Of a DNA stretch of 64,000 nucleotides, positions 22,201-32,695 are shown one piece after another. This DNA is from Stramonita haemastoma (taxonomy: Eukaryota; Mollusca; Gastropoda; Neogastropoda; Muricidae). Each line of letters starts with the position of its first letter. The stretch's first letter is position 1. The DNA is taken from positions 34,992,217-35,056,216 of the forward strand of contig CM060344.1 in assembly GCA_030674155.1 (NCBI GenBank), in the 5' to 3' direction. The position numbers were made by a program, and so were the translations under genes. The notes below the pieces were generated by a model, which saw nothing but the letters and a program-made list of their open reading frames with translations, did not search any database and was not told the origin of the DNA.

Positions 22201-23245
22201 AGACAAGATGCTCTTTGAGGACTCTGATCAGGTTTTTCAAACAGCTGTACAACAAGGCCACCAGTGCAGTGTACTACAACAGCAACATTGGAGAGTGGTT
22301 TCGAACAACAGTTAGAGTAAGGCAGGGCTGTCTTCTCTCACCCACTCTTTTCAACATCTTCCTTGAGAGAATCATGGCTGATGCACTGAAACACCATAAA
22401 GGATCAGTCAGCATTGGTGGCAGAACGATCACAAACATCCGCATGGCAGATGATATTGACAGACAAGCAGGATCAGAACAGGAGCTTGCCAGCTTAACAG
22501 AACACCTGAACAAGGCCTCTAAAACATAATTATGACATTGGAAATTAGTGCAGAGAAGAACAAACTGATGACCAATAACACCAAGGGCATCAGCACTGAA
22601 TATCAGGGTCAATGACCAGAAGCTAGAAACAGTTCAAAGCTTCAAGTACTTGGGAGCCGTCGTATCAGACAAGGGGTCCAAGCCAGAGGTAGTATGCAGA
22701 ATTGCACAGACAATAACAGCACTGTCAAAATTGAACATCATCTGGAAAGATACAAATATCTCACTCAAATCCAAGATCAGACTAATGCGCTCCCTTGTCA
22801 TATCCATATTCCTGTATGCCTGTGAATTATGGACCCTGACTGCAGATTTGGAGAGAAGAGTACAGGCAGTAGAGATGAGATGCTTCAGGAGACTCCTTGG
22901 CATCTCCTACAGAGACCACATAAGCAACGGAGAAGTGCATAACAGAATCCAGCAAACCATTGGTCCCTACGAAAATCTTCTATCAATTGTAAAGAAGCGT
23001 AAACTCCAATGGTAGGGGCATGTCACAAGTTCAAAAGGACATGCAAAAACAACACTGCAAGGCACTGTCCAAGGAGGAAGAAAAAGAGGCAGACCGAGGA
23101 AGAGATGGGAGGACAACATCAGCGAATGGACAGGCCTAGAACTCAACAAAACCCTGAGAAAGGCAGAGCAGAGAGAGGAATGGAGGGAACTGGTTGTCAA
23201 GTCTTCAGGGGTGCCCCCACGGTCGCCAGACTAAGGGATAGATAG
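22200..23245 (+). pseudogene. RTE/CR1-like LINE ORF2 fragment with RT domain
   Basis: Two frames: first NKATSAVYYNSNIGEWFRTT VRVRQGCLLSPTLFNIFLE and TNIRMADDIDRQAGS, where ADDI is the reverse-transcriptase catalytic box, stopping at 22529. A frame change near 22530-22650 follows, then YLGAVVSDKGSKPEVVCRI, IFLYACELWTLTADLERR, and after a stop near 23014 GRKRGRPRKRWEDNI and REEWRELVVKSSG. The 5' part including the endonuclease is absent. It ends in GGATAGATAGATAG repeats. Inactive. Confidence 0.9.
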
Positions 23246-23285
23246 ATGGATGGATGGATAGATAGATAGATAGATAGATAGATAG
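23246..23285. repeat. (GATA)n LINE tail
   Basis: GATAGATGGATGGATGGATA then GATA repeats, immediately after the LINE reading frame. Probably the 3' tail of that LINE. Confidence 0.8.
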
Positions 23286-24240
23286 AAAAAGTTTCTAAAA
23301 CCATAAATTATTATTATAGAAGACCCAACCCAACCCACCATCATAAAAATTCTATGCACTGTTTAGTACAACTTTTTAAAAAGTGGTCTTAAACCTGGCA
23401 AAGTTTATTTTTAAAAAATTAAGCTGTATTAAGTAGCAAAATTGATTTTGATTTCTCGAAACTGTTTATATCAATTTTATGTTTTGCATAATTATGGATA
23501 TATATTTTGTCCATTGTTGTTGCTGCTAGTGTGTGTTCAAATTCATTTAACGTCTTTTCACAAGTTGTGATATTAGACAGGAGGGGGGGGGGGGGGAGAA
23601 GGTGGGTGTGTGAGTGTCAGGGGAAGAGGGTGTAGTTGGCAATGTATGGGATAAAGAATTTCAGGGGGTCAATACTTGCTAAGTAAAAAAAAACCCAACC
23701 TTTTTGTTACTAACCTATTGAACTACAGTAAACAAAAACGAGAAATGCAGTTCTAACAAGCTGTAGCAAAATCAGTAATTCCAATGAAAAATATAACTAA
23801 ATATCAGTTACTGGATTTTACATAAGAAAAACAAAATACCCCTCCCAGAAAAAGAACGGGAACACTCAACAACAACTGCGAAAAATCAGCTACAATCAGC
23901 AACATCTCCTAGCCCTCACCCCCAAACCAAACAAAAAAACAATAATAAGAATACAAATACCAGTACAGGAAAAATACTGCCCCCCCCCCCCAAAAAAAAA
24001 AAAAAAAATACCCCCCAAAAAAAACAAAAAACCCTTACAAACATGAAAAAAAAAATCAGATTAGAGCATCTTTAGAGTCCAAAGCAATCACAATACAATC
24101 CAACTGGACTATGCATCAGCGATCTAAAACAGCCATACACAAGTGACAGATTGTTAAAGATAGCTGATGGAGAAGATTACCATCAAAACGGGAATACGCC
24201 CTTTTAAGCTGCTGCATGTTAGTATATAATCTACTGTTAT
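23286..24240. other. AT-rich intronic sequence, nothing recognised
   Basis: Contains poly-A, poly-C and poly-G runs near 23585 and 23980. No coding frame of note. Confidence 0.5.
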
Positions 24241-24246
24241 ATTATT

Positions 24247-24249
<3 letters not shown>

Positions 24250-24339
<90 letters not shown>

Positions 24340-24447
24340 ATGTGTGTGTGTCACTGTGTGTGTATGTGTGTGTGTCACTGTGTGTGTGTGCGTGCGTGCG
24401 CGCGTGCGTGCGTGTGCGCGTGCGTGCGTATGTGCGTGTGTGTGCAG
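24250..24447. repeat. (GT)n with CGTG tail
   Basis: About 195 bp, changing from GT to GCGTGCGT. Confidence 0.95.
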
Positions 24448-24609
24448 CGGATGTAGTTTCCTGTTTTGGAGGGCGATCATTCTGTGGTTAGATGATCGCA
24501 ACCTCAGTCGCTTTTGAAGATTTAGATGTTTTTGTATTTGCATTTCCATGTACCCAAATAGGATTTTCTGGAATAAAGAATTTGACTTAGTTTACCTTAA
24601 AGGGGAGAG

Positions 24610-24908
24610 GGGGGCGGGAAAGCTCAGTGGTCAGAGCACTCGCTTTCCCCAAGTCAATTTAAGCAGCTTCGAGCGTGGTCACCAGTTGGATGGGTGACCG
24701 ATTGTGCGCCTTGGCTTCAGTACATTCCCCCAGTTCATCCAGCTGTCAATGGGTACCTGCCCTCTTTAGGGTCAGAGAAGGTAAAGCAGCGAGGGAGAGG
24801 AGATGGGCACCGCCCTCAATATGCTGGCCCTTGAGAAGCTGAGATCTGTGATGCCTCGCTCCCCTACGACTGCCTAGGTTATGGGACACCTTTACCTTTT
24901 ACCTTACC
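24610..24908 (+). mobile_element. SINE-C copy
   Basis: GAAAGCTCAGTGGTCAGAGC, TTTAAGCAGCTTCGAGCGTG, GGATGGGTGACCGATTGTGC, full body, ATAGGTTATGGGACACC equivalent present as CTAGGTTATGGGACACC. Tail TTTACCTTTTACC. Confidence 0.9.
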
Positions 24909-25244
24909 TAGGCTTATAAAACGAAATGAATACAATTTTTATTGAAAGAAAATAAGCAAAACAGTTTCCATTGTTTCGTTTTTTGTTAGACGTGTAGAAT
25001 GTGTAAAAAGCAAATAGTTATAAAGATTTACAACTGCATAGCATGGGAAATAGACACAGAAACAGACAGGCCTACAGGCCCCGAGAGTGGACATGTATTT
25101 TTTTTTTTTTAATTCATCTATTTTTTGTGTATGTTATCATCTGTGCTCTTTAAACTTTAGGCGAATAGGAAAATAGCAAAAAACAATTTGTTTTCTTGTG
25201 AGCCAAAACAAATAAATGAATGATATAATTTATTTATTTATTTA

Positions 25245-25505
25245 TTTATTCTTTTATATCGAGGATAATGGAATAAGCACTCTTGCGCTTTTTTACATCC
25301 AGTCCCCGTGTGTATGCAGTTTTATAATGTCATCTGTTCCCACCGGCACACGATGGCCTACTCTTACGAAAAGCGGAACAGGATTTAACGTGTGCGCAAG
25401 ATGTTCTGCGTGCGTTCGCACACGGGGCCTCGGTTTAAAGTCTCATCCGAAGGACTTTTTGGGGGAGAGTGGAGTCAGCACTGATGTTAACTCAAGGAGA
25501 GAAAT
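25245..25505 (-). mobile_element. SINE-A copy
   Basis: TTATATCGAGGATAATGGAA, TACATCCAGTCCCCGTGTGT, ACGAAAAGCGGAACAGGATT, GTGCGTTCGCACACGGGGCC, GGAGTCAGCACTGATGTTAA. Its tRNA-like head is lost after the ATCTCCTCGACCGG block. Confidence 0.92.
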
Positions 25506-26091
25506 CTCCTCGACCGGACTCAAACCTGAGCTGAGCAAGAGTGTTATGTATGGCCTAACGTGAATAGTAGACTGGTCTTTCACCCAGATATCGTTGGGCT
25601 GTAATTCAGCACATGCTAGCTGCATTATCAAGGGCCGGATGAAAAAAAACAAAGTATTTAAATGCTTATCTGTAACCTTTGTGAAATAAAGATAATTCAT
25701 TAATTCATTCATTCATTCATTCATTCATCAAGACCAAGATTTCGGAAATGTTTATTATTTCAGCTCTAACTGGCAGCAGTATGTCGAAGCCTTATTCAAA
25801 ACACTACGACTTATCCCCCTTGAATGTTCTTTTCTAAGGAGTCGTTGTCGGTAGGAAAGAAAAATATGGCGGGAGGTAAACAATAAAGATGTTACCAGGC
25901 ACAACTGTGGTCTGGTTTATACTGTGGATCCCAGGATCTGCCGTCACGTTGATTTCTCCTGGGCTGTGTAAGTGGTGTGAAGTGGGACAGTTACTGTCGT
26001 CTGCTTCACTGTGGATGCGATCTGGCCTCAACGTTGATCTCTTTTCGTTTGTCTAACTAGAAGTGCAGTGAAGTTTATTTATTTATTATTT

Positions 26092-26180
26092 TATTTTATT
26101 ATATCGAGGATAATGGGATAAGCAATCATGTGCTTTTTTTTTCATCCAGTCCCCGTGTGTTGTGTAAATATTGTCATCTG
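26092..26180 (-). mobile_element. SINE-A tail fragment, left arm of inverted pair
   Basis: TATATCGAGGATAATGGGAT to AAATATTGTCATCTGTTCGA. It abuts an oppositely oriented copy at 26183. Confidence 0.85.
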
Positions 26181-26182
26181 TT

Positions 26183-26400
26183 CGATTCCCGTTCGAGTTC
26201 GATTCCCGTTCGAGCGGATTTTTCCCCTGGAGTTAACATCAATGCTGACTCCACTCTCCCTAAAATCCTTCGGATGAGACAATAAAAAGAGGCCCCGTGT
26301 GCGAACGCACGCAGAACATCTTGCGCACACGTTAAATCCTGTTCCGCTTTTTGTAAGAGTAGGCCATTGTGTGCTGGTGGGCATAGATGACAAGAGTACA
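26183..26400 (+). mobile_element. SINE-A copy, sense, right arm of inverted pair
   Basis: TTCGATTCCCGTTCGAG occurs twice (box-B-like), then GCGGATTTTTCCCCTGGAGT, CGGATGAGACAATAAAAAGA, AGAACATCTTGCGCACACGT and GTGTGCTGGTGGGCATAGAT. The opposite arm and this one could fold back in RNA. Confidence 0.88.
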
Positions 26401-26770
26401 AACAACAATAACAACAACGATGATGATGATATATGTATAATACAATAATCATCATCATCATCAACATCATAATCATAATAATAATAATGATGATGATGAT
26501 GATGATACAACAACAACAAACAAAACAACAATAATAATAATAACAATAACAACAACAATAATAACAATATAATAATAATAATGATGATGATGTTGATAAT
26601 GATGACTATAATAACAACAACAACAGCAATAATAACAATGGTAATAACAACAACAAAAATAACAACTTTTTTTTTAAAAGATCAGATTTTCAGAATTTCC
26701 TGTCATCAACTATGATAGTATAGAATCAAATATGTAGACAATAATAATAATATAAATAATAATAATAACA
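26401..26770. repeat. AAC/GAT/AAT triplet tracts
   Basis: Imperfect triplets over about 260 bp, then a short unique stretch, then more AAT before the E15 acceptor. Confidence 0.9.
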
Positions 26771-26784
26771 TACCCTGTGTGCAG

Positions 26785-26973
26785 ACCCTACGAGCTCCAC
26801 AGCCATGTCATATCAGGAGACAACAGCGGGGTGTTGCACATTGGCCCTGGACAGGTCATGGCCTTTCGACAGGTGGATGAAATCGAGGCGTTTGCCAACG
26901 TCTTCATTTACGAGGGGGGCGCCTTGCACCTGCCCTCCTTCTTCCGCTGTCGCGACGTCAACATCACCGTCTG
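26785..26973 (+). CDS. Giant gene E15, GDNSGVLHIGPGQ block
   Basis: Acceptor TGTGCAG, donor GTCAGT from 26974. First base completes the Gln split with E14. Encodes PYELHSHVISGDNSGVLHIG PGQVMAFRQVDEIEAFANVF IYEGGALHLP, CRDVNITVW. Equivalent to MIGDRTG.IHVGPGQ...D, then the VY region. Two bases out. Confidence 0.92.
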
Positions 26974-26989
26974 GTCAGTTACTGAGGAG

Positions 26990-27283
26990 TTTTTTGTTTT
27001 TTGTTTTTTTTGTTTTGAGATCAGATTTTCAGCAATTCCTGGCTGTACAGCAGGGTTTTGTCTATCAGTCATGTTGATTAACACAAGTACCCTGGGTAAG
27101 TGCTGGGCTGTATAGTGGGGTTTTGTCAATCAATCATGTTGATTTATTAATGAACAGAGGTACCCTGGGTATGTGCTGGGCTGTACAACAGGGTGTTGTC
27201 TATCAATCATGTTTACAGGGGTACCCTGGGTATGTGCTGGGCTTTACAGCAGGGTTTTATCAATCAATCATGTTGATTTACAG
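26990..27283. repeat. Acceptor-edge copies of E16
   Basis: The E16 junction TTTACAG|GGGTACCCTGGGTAT is preceded by copies near 27082 (CACAAGTACCCTGGGTAAGT), 27157 (AACAGAGGTACCCTGGGTAT) and 27218 (TACAGGGGTACCCTGGGTAT). Unit length is about 60-80 bp with CTGTACAGCAGGGTTTTGTC and AATCATGTTGATTTA. In the copies the exon edge runs directly into GTATGT or GTAAGT, giving acceptor-11 nt-donor look-alikes. Confidence 0.9.
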
Positions 27284-27479
27284 GGGTACCCTGGGTATTG
27301 ACGAGGTGGAGGTGTCAGGTGGGTGTCACCTGATGTTTGGGCCGGGTGCCACCATCTCGGGGAAGGGGTGGATCAGCCCCCAGGGTGTGCTGAGGGTGCC
27401 CACCCTCACTGTGGCGGACGGGGGAGAGGTCACTGTGCCCCCTGGATTGCCCGACCTGCAGAATCACCTGACGCTGCAG
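27284..27479 (+). CDS. Giant gene E16
   Basis: Acceptor GATTTACAG, donor GTAGTT from 27480. One entry base completes Trp; exit phase 0. Encodes GTLGIDEVEVSGGCHLMFGP GATISGKGWISPQGVLRVPT LTVADGGEVTVPPG. The NLTL and VADGG strand region of module 3. Confidence 0.92.
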
Positions 27480-27489
27480 GTAGTTTGAT

Positions 27490-27860
27490 TGGTTGTTTTG
27501 TTTTTTGTTTTGTTTATTTGTTTTTGTTTTGTATATTTATTTGTTTATTTGTTGTTGTTATTATTATTAGTATTAGTATTGTTATTGTTATTAATATAAT
27601 ATTTATTTTGATCACCTGACACTGCATGTATTTTGTTTTATTTTATTAATTTTTTTGTTTTGTTTATTTATTTATCATTATTCATTACTCTTCTTCTTCT
27701 TCTTCTTCTTCTTCTTCTTCTTCTTTTTCTTCTTCTTCTTATTATTATCACTATTATCACTATTATCGTTATCATCATTATCATCATCATAATTATTATT
27801 GTTGTTGTTGTTGATATCATCATTATTATTATTATCATTGTTATTTTATTCATTTCTTTA
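27490..27860. repeat. TTG/TTA/TTC triplet-rich intron
   Basis: GTTTT-rich, then (TTC)n at about 27690-27740 and ATT/ATC triplets. A copy of ATCACCTGACNCTGCA at 27611-27626 repeats the last bases of E16 (AATCACCTGACGCTGCAGGTA) as ACTGCATGTATT, an eroded donor-edge copy. Confidence 0.7.
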
Positions 27861-27869
27861 TTTTGAAAA

Positions 27870-28050
27870 TTTTTTAAATTTATTTCAAGGGTAACGGGGT
27901 AAGCATTCGTGTGCTTTTTTTTTTACACCCAGTCCCCGCATGTATGCAGTTTTGTGAATTTCGTCTTCCGTTCCCACTGGCATGCAATGGCCTACTCTTT
28001 CCGAAAAGCAGAACAGGTTTTAATATGTGTGCAAGATATTATATTAGGGA
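27870..28050 (-). mobile_element. SINE-A copy, partial
   Basis: TTTCAAGGGTAACGGGGTAA tail variant, then TACACCCAGTCCCCGCATGT, CCTACTCTTTCCGAAAAGCA, TATGTGTGCAAGATATT. Confidence 0.82.
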
Positions 28051-28094
28051 GGCAAGCAGCAGGTGAAGAAGATGAGGAAGAGACTCTACCAAGC

Positions 28095-28097
<3 letters not shown>

Positions 28098-28138
<41 letters not shown>

Positions 28139-28258
28139 GGGGTGTGTGCCTGCGTGCCTGCGTGCCTGCATATTTGTGTGTGTGCGTGCATGCGCACATA
28201 CATGGGTACGTTTATGTGTTTGTGTGTGTGCATGCATGCACACATGTGTGTTTATGTT
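28098..28258. repeat. GT and TGCC/TGCA microsatellite
   Basis: (GT)n followed by TGCCTGCGTGCC repeats, ending 35 bp before the E17 acceptor. Confidence 0.9.
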
Positions 28259-28294
28259 AGGATTTGACCTGACAGCTGTGTCACTTGTCGTCAG

Positions 28295-28454
28295 GTGGAC
28301 AACCTGAACGTGCATGGAGGGGGGACAATCCACGCTGTACACCTCAACCTGACCGTCGTCAACCTCGTCATCGATGACCTGGGAACCATCGTGGGTGACC
28401 TTCACTCCATCCCCTGCCCTGTGGGTCAAGGTCGCAGTGGAGCAGGAGGCTCAG
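28295..28454 (+). CDS. Giant gene E17
   Basis: Acceptor GTCGTCAG, donor GTAGTG from 28455. Phase 0 in, one base out. Encodes VDNLNVHGGGTIHAVHLNLT VVNLVIDDLGTIVGD and GRSGAGGSG. The glycine run continues in E18 so that GSG|AGHGGRGG is assembled across the junction. Confidence 0.9.
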
Positions 28455-28479
28455 GTAGTGGCGCATAGATATTACAAGT

Positions 28480-28745
28480 ACTTGACCATAAAAAAACAAA
28501 TCAACCTCCCCCCAACCCCCCCCCCCCCAACAAGTACATGATGATAAAAAAAACAACCAAAAAACCCCAACAAAAACAAACAAGTACATGATGATAAAAA
28601 AAACAACCAAAAAACCCCAACAAAAACAAACAAGTACATGATGATAAAAAAACAAACAACAAAAAATCCCCAACAAAAACAAACAAGTATTTGATGATAA
28701 AAAACAAACAAAACCCCACAACAAAAATAAACAAGTGCATGATGA
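28480..28745. repeat. Minisatellite of about 55-60 bp
   Basis: Four to five copies of ACAAGTACATGATGATAAAA plus AACAACCAAAAAACCCCAAC. It starts about 25 bp inside intron 17. No exon sequence is part of the unit. Confidence 0.9.
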
Positions 28746-28990
28746 TACTGCTTTCTTTTGTTGGGATGTGTAGGGGGGGCGTGTTAGTATAAACAGCATC
28801 CCCCACCTCACCTTCTGGAAATTCTGTGCTAGGAATTTTCCTCTTTTCTATTTCCTCTCTTTGTTTCTGCTTTTTTTTTTTTTCTTCCTGTGGTCACTTT
28901 CTTGTCTGTTTCTTTTTTGTTTTCTGCCTTCTTGGTCGACCTTGCGGCCTTTTCTTCCAGAAAGACTTAACACTATCCCTACATTAACGG

Positions 28991-29285
28991 TAGCCGCCAC
29001 TGTAGTCTAGTGGTTAGGGTGTTGGACTCGTAATCTAAAGGTTGCGGGTTCGATCCCAGCTTTCGGCTATGGCGTTGTGCCCTTGGAAAAGGCACTTTAC
29101 GGCTATTTTCTCACCCCACCCAGGTGTAAAAGGGGTACCAACCTTGTGTTGGGGGTTAACCCTGCGATAGACTGGCGTCCTATCCAGGGGGGAGTCTATG
29201 ACTCTCAGTCGCTTAACGCCACATGCACAGAAACCAGGATAAGCACCGGCCTGATGAGCCTTAGGCTCGGGACAGACTTTAACTT
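28991..29285 (+). mobile_element. SINE-B, full-length reference copy
   Basis: GCCGCCACTGTAGTCTAGTG, GTTGGACTCGTAATCTAAAG and GCGGGTTCGATCCC form a tRNA-like head with A and B boxes. The body has TTGTGCCCTTGGAAAAGGCA, ACCTTGTGTTGGGGGTTAAC, ATAGACTGGCGTCCTATCCA. The CTGGCGTCCTATCCAGGG block resembles the conserved 3' domain of V-type SINEs (from memory). Ends GGGACAGACTTTAACTT. Confidence 0.92.
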
Positions 29286-29462
29286 TTTTTTAAACTACAT
29301 TAAGGGAGAGAACCCCTCTTTCCCAGTACACGTGCACTGTGCACATTTGTATGCTTCAGTAGCCCAGTAGTGGGTGATACAGAGGGAAGGGTTAGGAGAT
29401 GGCTGGTTGCCCTATAGCGGGTTACAGGTAGGGAAAAGGTTAAATGATAACAGTTCCCTTCC

Positions 29463-29582
29463 ATGCTGAAGTCAGATGTGCTGGGCCTGACTTGTAAGGT
29501 GCTCAACAGCAGCTTGATGCATTTTCGCTTATATGACAGACAACAGCAGTTGCTGTTTGAGCGTTTGAAGAAGAAGACAATG
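29463..29582 (+). mobile_element. Interspersed Repeat-F copy
   Basis: AAGTCAGATGTGCTGGGCCT, TTCGCTTATATGACAGACAA, GAGCGTTTGAAGAAGAAGA. Related copies at 60634 and 61634. Confidence 0.8.
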
Positions 29583-29631
29583 GAGCAAAGTGCCATGTGC
29601 AGCTTACATTGAATTATTTTTATTGTTTCTT

Positions 29632-29720
29632 TATTCATTATTTTATTTTGAGGATAATGGAATAAGCACTCATGTGCATTTTTACATCCAGTCCCCGTGT
29701 GTATGTACATTTGTAAATTT
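29632..29720 (-). mobile_element. SINE-A tail fragment
   Basis: TTTTGAGGATAATGGAATAA to CCCCGTGTGTATGTACATTT. Confidence 0.85.
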
Positions 29721-30001
29721 TGATTGCATGTAAAAAAACCAAACCTATGGCAGCTAGAAAACTAGCCTTGGCAACATTTTATAGAAGAAAAAGCCACACG
29801 ATAAATACACATGTACACTGGGAAAGAAAAAAAAAAGGTGACGCTGCTGTTGTGGCGATGTGCTTTCCCCTGGGGAGAGCAGCCCTAATTTCATGCAGAG
29901 AATTTGGCAGTGCACTTTGTATTACAACTTCATTCATTCACTTTTCCTTCCTGCTTTTCCTCTGTCATTTCTACCTTCCTTCCTTCATTCATTTACTTGA
30001 T

Positions 30002-30328
30002 CCAGGCCAACAGCTGTGTCAGTTATTGATGTCAGCTCATTGCCAAGGCCTATGCTAAAATGTTGGTTATGTTGGAAAAGTGTTGTGTTGAGATTGCCTT
30101 CAGCCATGACAAAGCTCTTAACATAACAACCTCCATTCTCCTTTAAAGGAGAAAAAATCCTCTGAAGTCAGAGTATGGCTGCCTATGTGGTGAAGTACTT
30201 AAAAAACAATCACACATGCAAACCTCATTTAGAGTGCAATTTCAATCTCACAGTGATTCCCAGATGGGATGAGACAGTCAGAGTGCTTATTCTGGGCGAC
30301 AGACCCCCATAGTGTTAAGCTGGGGAAC
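30002..30328 (+). mobile_element. Interspersed Repeat-E, full-length reference
   Basis: Starts CCAGGCCAACAGCTGTGTCA and ends GTGTTAAGCTGGGGAACAC. Same element as 12892-13215 (inverted) and the second half of 19508-19692. Class not identified. Confidence 0.82.
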
Positions 30329-30417
30329 ACACAACAAGAGGAACATTTATTCATTCACTCATTCATTCTCTCTCTCATGACTGCACTTGGTGTTTAACTG
30401 CTGGTGTTGACATTGTC

Positions 30418-30521
30418 AGGTATGTGTTGACATTGTCAGGTATGTGTTGACATTGTCAGGTATGTGTTGACATTGTCAGGTATGTGTTGACATTGTCAGG
30501 TATGTGTTGACATTGTCAGAT
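30418..30521. repeat. 20 bp perfect tandem repeat, six copies
   Basis: Unit GTATGTGTTGACATTGTCAG. Each unit joins CAG|GTATGT, an ideal 5' splice site with an upstream AG, in intron 17 far from any exon. Confidence 0.95.
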
Positions 30522-30791
30522 ATAACTCTATTATCAACTTTGGTCCCAGTTGAGTTATGAGTTGTGTTTGGTTCTGTAACTTTGCGCTAAGATTTGTTTG
30601 AATCGTTGGTCTAAAGTTAGACACTTTTTGTGTGATTTTGGAATGTGCATTTCTTAGGAGCACAGTTTTGGGTACATGCCAAGGTGTATAATTATGGCAA
30701 GTTCTTACCAACAACTATGTGAAGTTATATTTAATTTTCTTCACTTTTTTTCTTCCGTTTGAATTGTATTGTGGCCAAAGGCTGAAGTACT

Positions 30792-31153
30792 TTAACCCTC
30801 TTGCATTCAGATTCTCTGAGCACATATTGCCCCCAGATTTGGCATTCCATCACGAAATCAGGTCACGCACACATGCTCGCTCGCCTTTTCCTCCTTCTAA
30901 GAACATACCAGCAGCTATAATTACTTCCAGACTCTCACCACAGGCTCTGTGCCTCTAGCCTGATAGAGCTTCGGCATGTGGTAGCAATGGTAAAGGTCAC
31001 TGCTGGATGGAAATCTACCATATGTAAATCCTGGCAAATCTCGGGTCAGGATTCAGGGGGAGCAATTATTCAATCCCGGCAAATCTGGTTCGGGATTCAG
31101 GGGGAGCAATTATTCAATCCCAGCAAATCCCGGTTCGGGACTAAGAGTGTTAA
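30792..31153. mobile_element. TTAA-flanked MITE, copy 1
   Basis: Left end TTAACCCTCTTGCATTCAG, right end GGGACTAAGAGTGTTAA. Body shares ATTCCATCACGAAATCAGGT, CATACCAGCAGCTATAATTA, GATAGAGCTTCGGCATGTGG with the copy at 61671. An internal segment with TTCGGGATTCAGGGGGAGCA is doubled. The right inverted terminus is slightly degraded. Confidence 0.8.
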
Positions 31154-31229
31154 ATTAAACGATTTCACCGTTCAGTCTATTCTCTCACTGTCTAAAACCT
31201 TTCTCCTGACCCCATTTTCCCTCCCCTAG

Positions 31230-31507
31230 GGGCAGGTCACGGAGGTCGTGGGGGTCGAGGCTCCGCCCAATCGGCCACAGGCCACGCCTACGGCTCCCTC
31301 TTCCACCCTAGCAGTCGGGGCTGTGGGGGCGGGGCTAACGCCGCCAATCATCAGGGGGGTGGGCGGGGCGGAGGGGTGATTGACATGAGGGTGACAGGCA
31401 CGCTGCACAACGATGGGGAGGTGAGGTGTGAGGGGGAGGCGGGCACGTCGGCCGGAGGGGGAGGAGGCAGCGGAGGCAGTATACTGATGGAGGTGGCTTT
31501 GATCAAG
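31230..31507 (+). CDS. Giant gene E18, AGHGGRGG and YGSLFHP block
   Basis: Acceptor TCCCCTAG, donor GTAATG from 31508. Two bases complete Gly; phase 0 out. Encodes AGHGGRGGRGSAQSATGHAY GSLFHPSSRGCGGG, then GGGRGGGVIDMRVTGTLHND GEV, then GGGGGSGGSILMEVALIK. This is a complete GAGHGG, YGDLFEP, DG and GGSGGS succession in one clean frame. Confidence 0.95.
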
Positions 31508-31509
31508 GT

Positions 31510-31849
31510 AATGGGGGGGGGGGGGGGGGGGAGGAGGTGGGGGTGTGTAGGGTGTGTGTGTTGGGGGAGGGGTGGGGGGGTGATGTGGGTGTGTGTGGGG
31601 GGTGAGTGTGGGTGTGGGGTGTTGTGTGTGGGGGGGGTAGTTGGTGATGTGTGTGTGTCAGTGTGTGTCGGTGTGTGGTGTGTGTGGGGGGGGGGGGGGG
31701 GGGGGGGGGGGGGGTGGATGTGTGTGGGTGTGGTGTTGGTTGGGTGTGTGGGTGTGGTGGATGTGTGTGGTGGTGTGTGTGTGTGTGTGGGGGGTGGATG
31801 GGTGGGTGGGTGGTGATGTGTGTGGGTGTGGATGGGTGGGTAGGTGGAA

Positions 31850-31894
<45 letters not shown>

Positions 31895-31895
31895 T
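31510..31895. repeat. G-run and GT-rich tract after E18 donor
   Basis: Poly-G of about 20 bases at 31512 and of about 30 at 31686, mixed with GT; (GT)n to 31893. It begins 5 bases inside the intron on the coding strand. Confidence 0.95.
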
Positions 31896-31935
31896 GGTGT
31901 CTGAAAGAAAAAGCAGCTTCATGACTCATTGAAAA

Positions 31936-32222
31936 AGGTAAAGGTGTCCCATAACCTATGTGGTCAAAGGGGAGCGAGGCATCAGAGACCTCAGCTTCTC
32001 CAGGGGCCAGCATATTGAGGGCGGCGCCCATCTCCTCTTCTTCGCTGCTTTACCTTCCCTGACCCTAAAGAGGGCAGGTACCCATTTACAGCTAGGTGGA
32101 CTGGGGGACTGTACTGAAGTCAAGGCGTGCAAACGGTCACCCATCAACTTGGTAACCACGCTTGATGCTGCTTAACCTTGGCTGGGGGAAAGCGAGAGCC
32201 CTGACCACTGAGCTATTCTGTT
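31936..32222 (-). mobile_element. SINE-C copy, antisense
   Basis: Reverse complement of the family: AGGTGTCCCATAACCTATGT, CGGTCACCCATCAACTTGGT, TGCTGCTTAACCTTGG, CTGACCACTGAGCTATTC. Confidence 0.9.
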
Positions 32223-32324
32223 CCAATATGCTCATTGACTTTGTTAATTTGGTTTTTTCTCTTTTATCAGTAGGATAGTTTACATACGCATATCAAGTGA
32301 ATGAAATTTAGACTTGAGAATTTC

Positions 32325-32472
32325 CTGAAGCCAAAGCACGCAAACGGTCACCTATCCAACTGGTAACCACACTCAATACTGCTTAACTTAAAAAAAAATT
32401 ATTTTTTTTTAAATGTTTTTATTATTATTTTGTTGTTGAATTTTTACTATTTTACTTTTACTTTAAAAAAAA

Positions 32473-32503
<31 letters not shown>

Positions 32504-32600
32504 CTATTCATTCATCTATTTATTTATTTTTCAAATGCTGCTTAACTTTGATGTGGGCAAAGCGAGCGCTCTAACCACTTAGCTATCCCGCCCCCCTGAG
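32325..32600 (-). mobile_element. SINE-C head fragments, antisense, with ATTT repeats between
   Basis: GCAAACGGTCACCTATCCAA to ATACTGCTTAAC near 32338-32390, then T/ATTT-rich DNA, then AATGCTGCTTAACTTTGATG and CTAACCACTTAGCTATCCCG at 32533-32594. Together they read as one head split by AT-rich expansion. Confidence 0.75.
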
Positions 32601-32695
32601 GTTCAGTAGTCATAGCATAAAAACTCCTTTCATTACAATTGTTGCTGTTAACCCTTCTGTTTCTGAGTAACCTCCCATTGTGTCTGTGTTAACAG

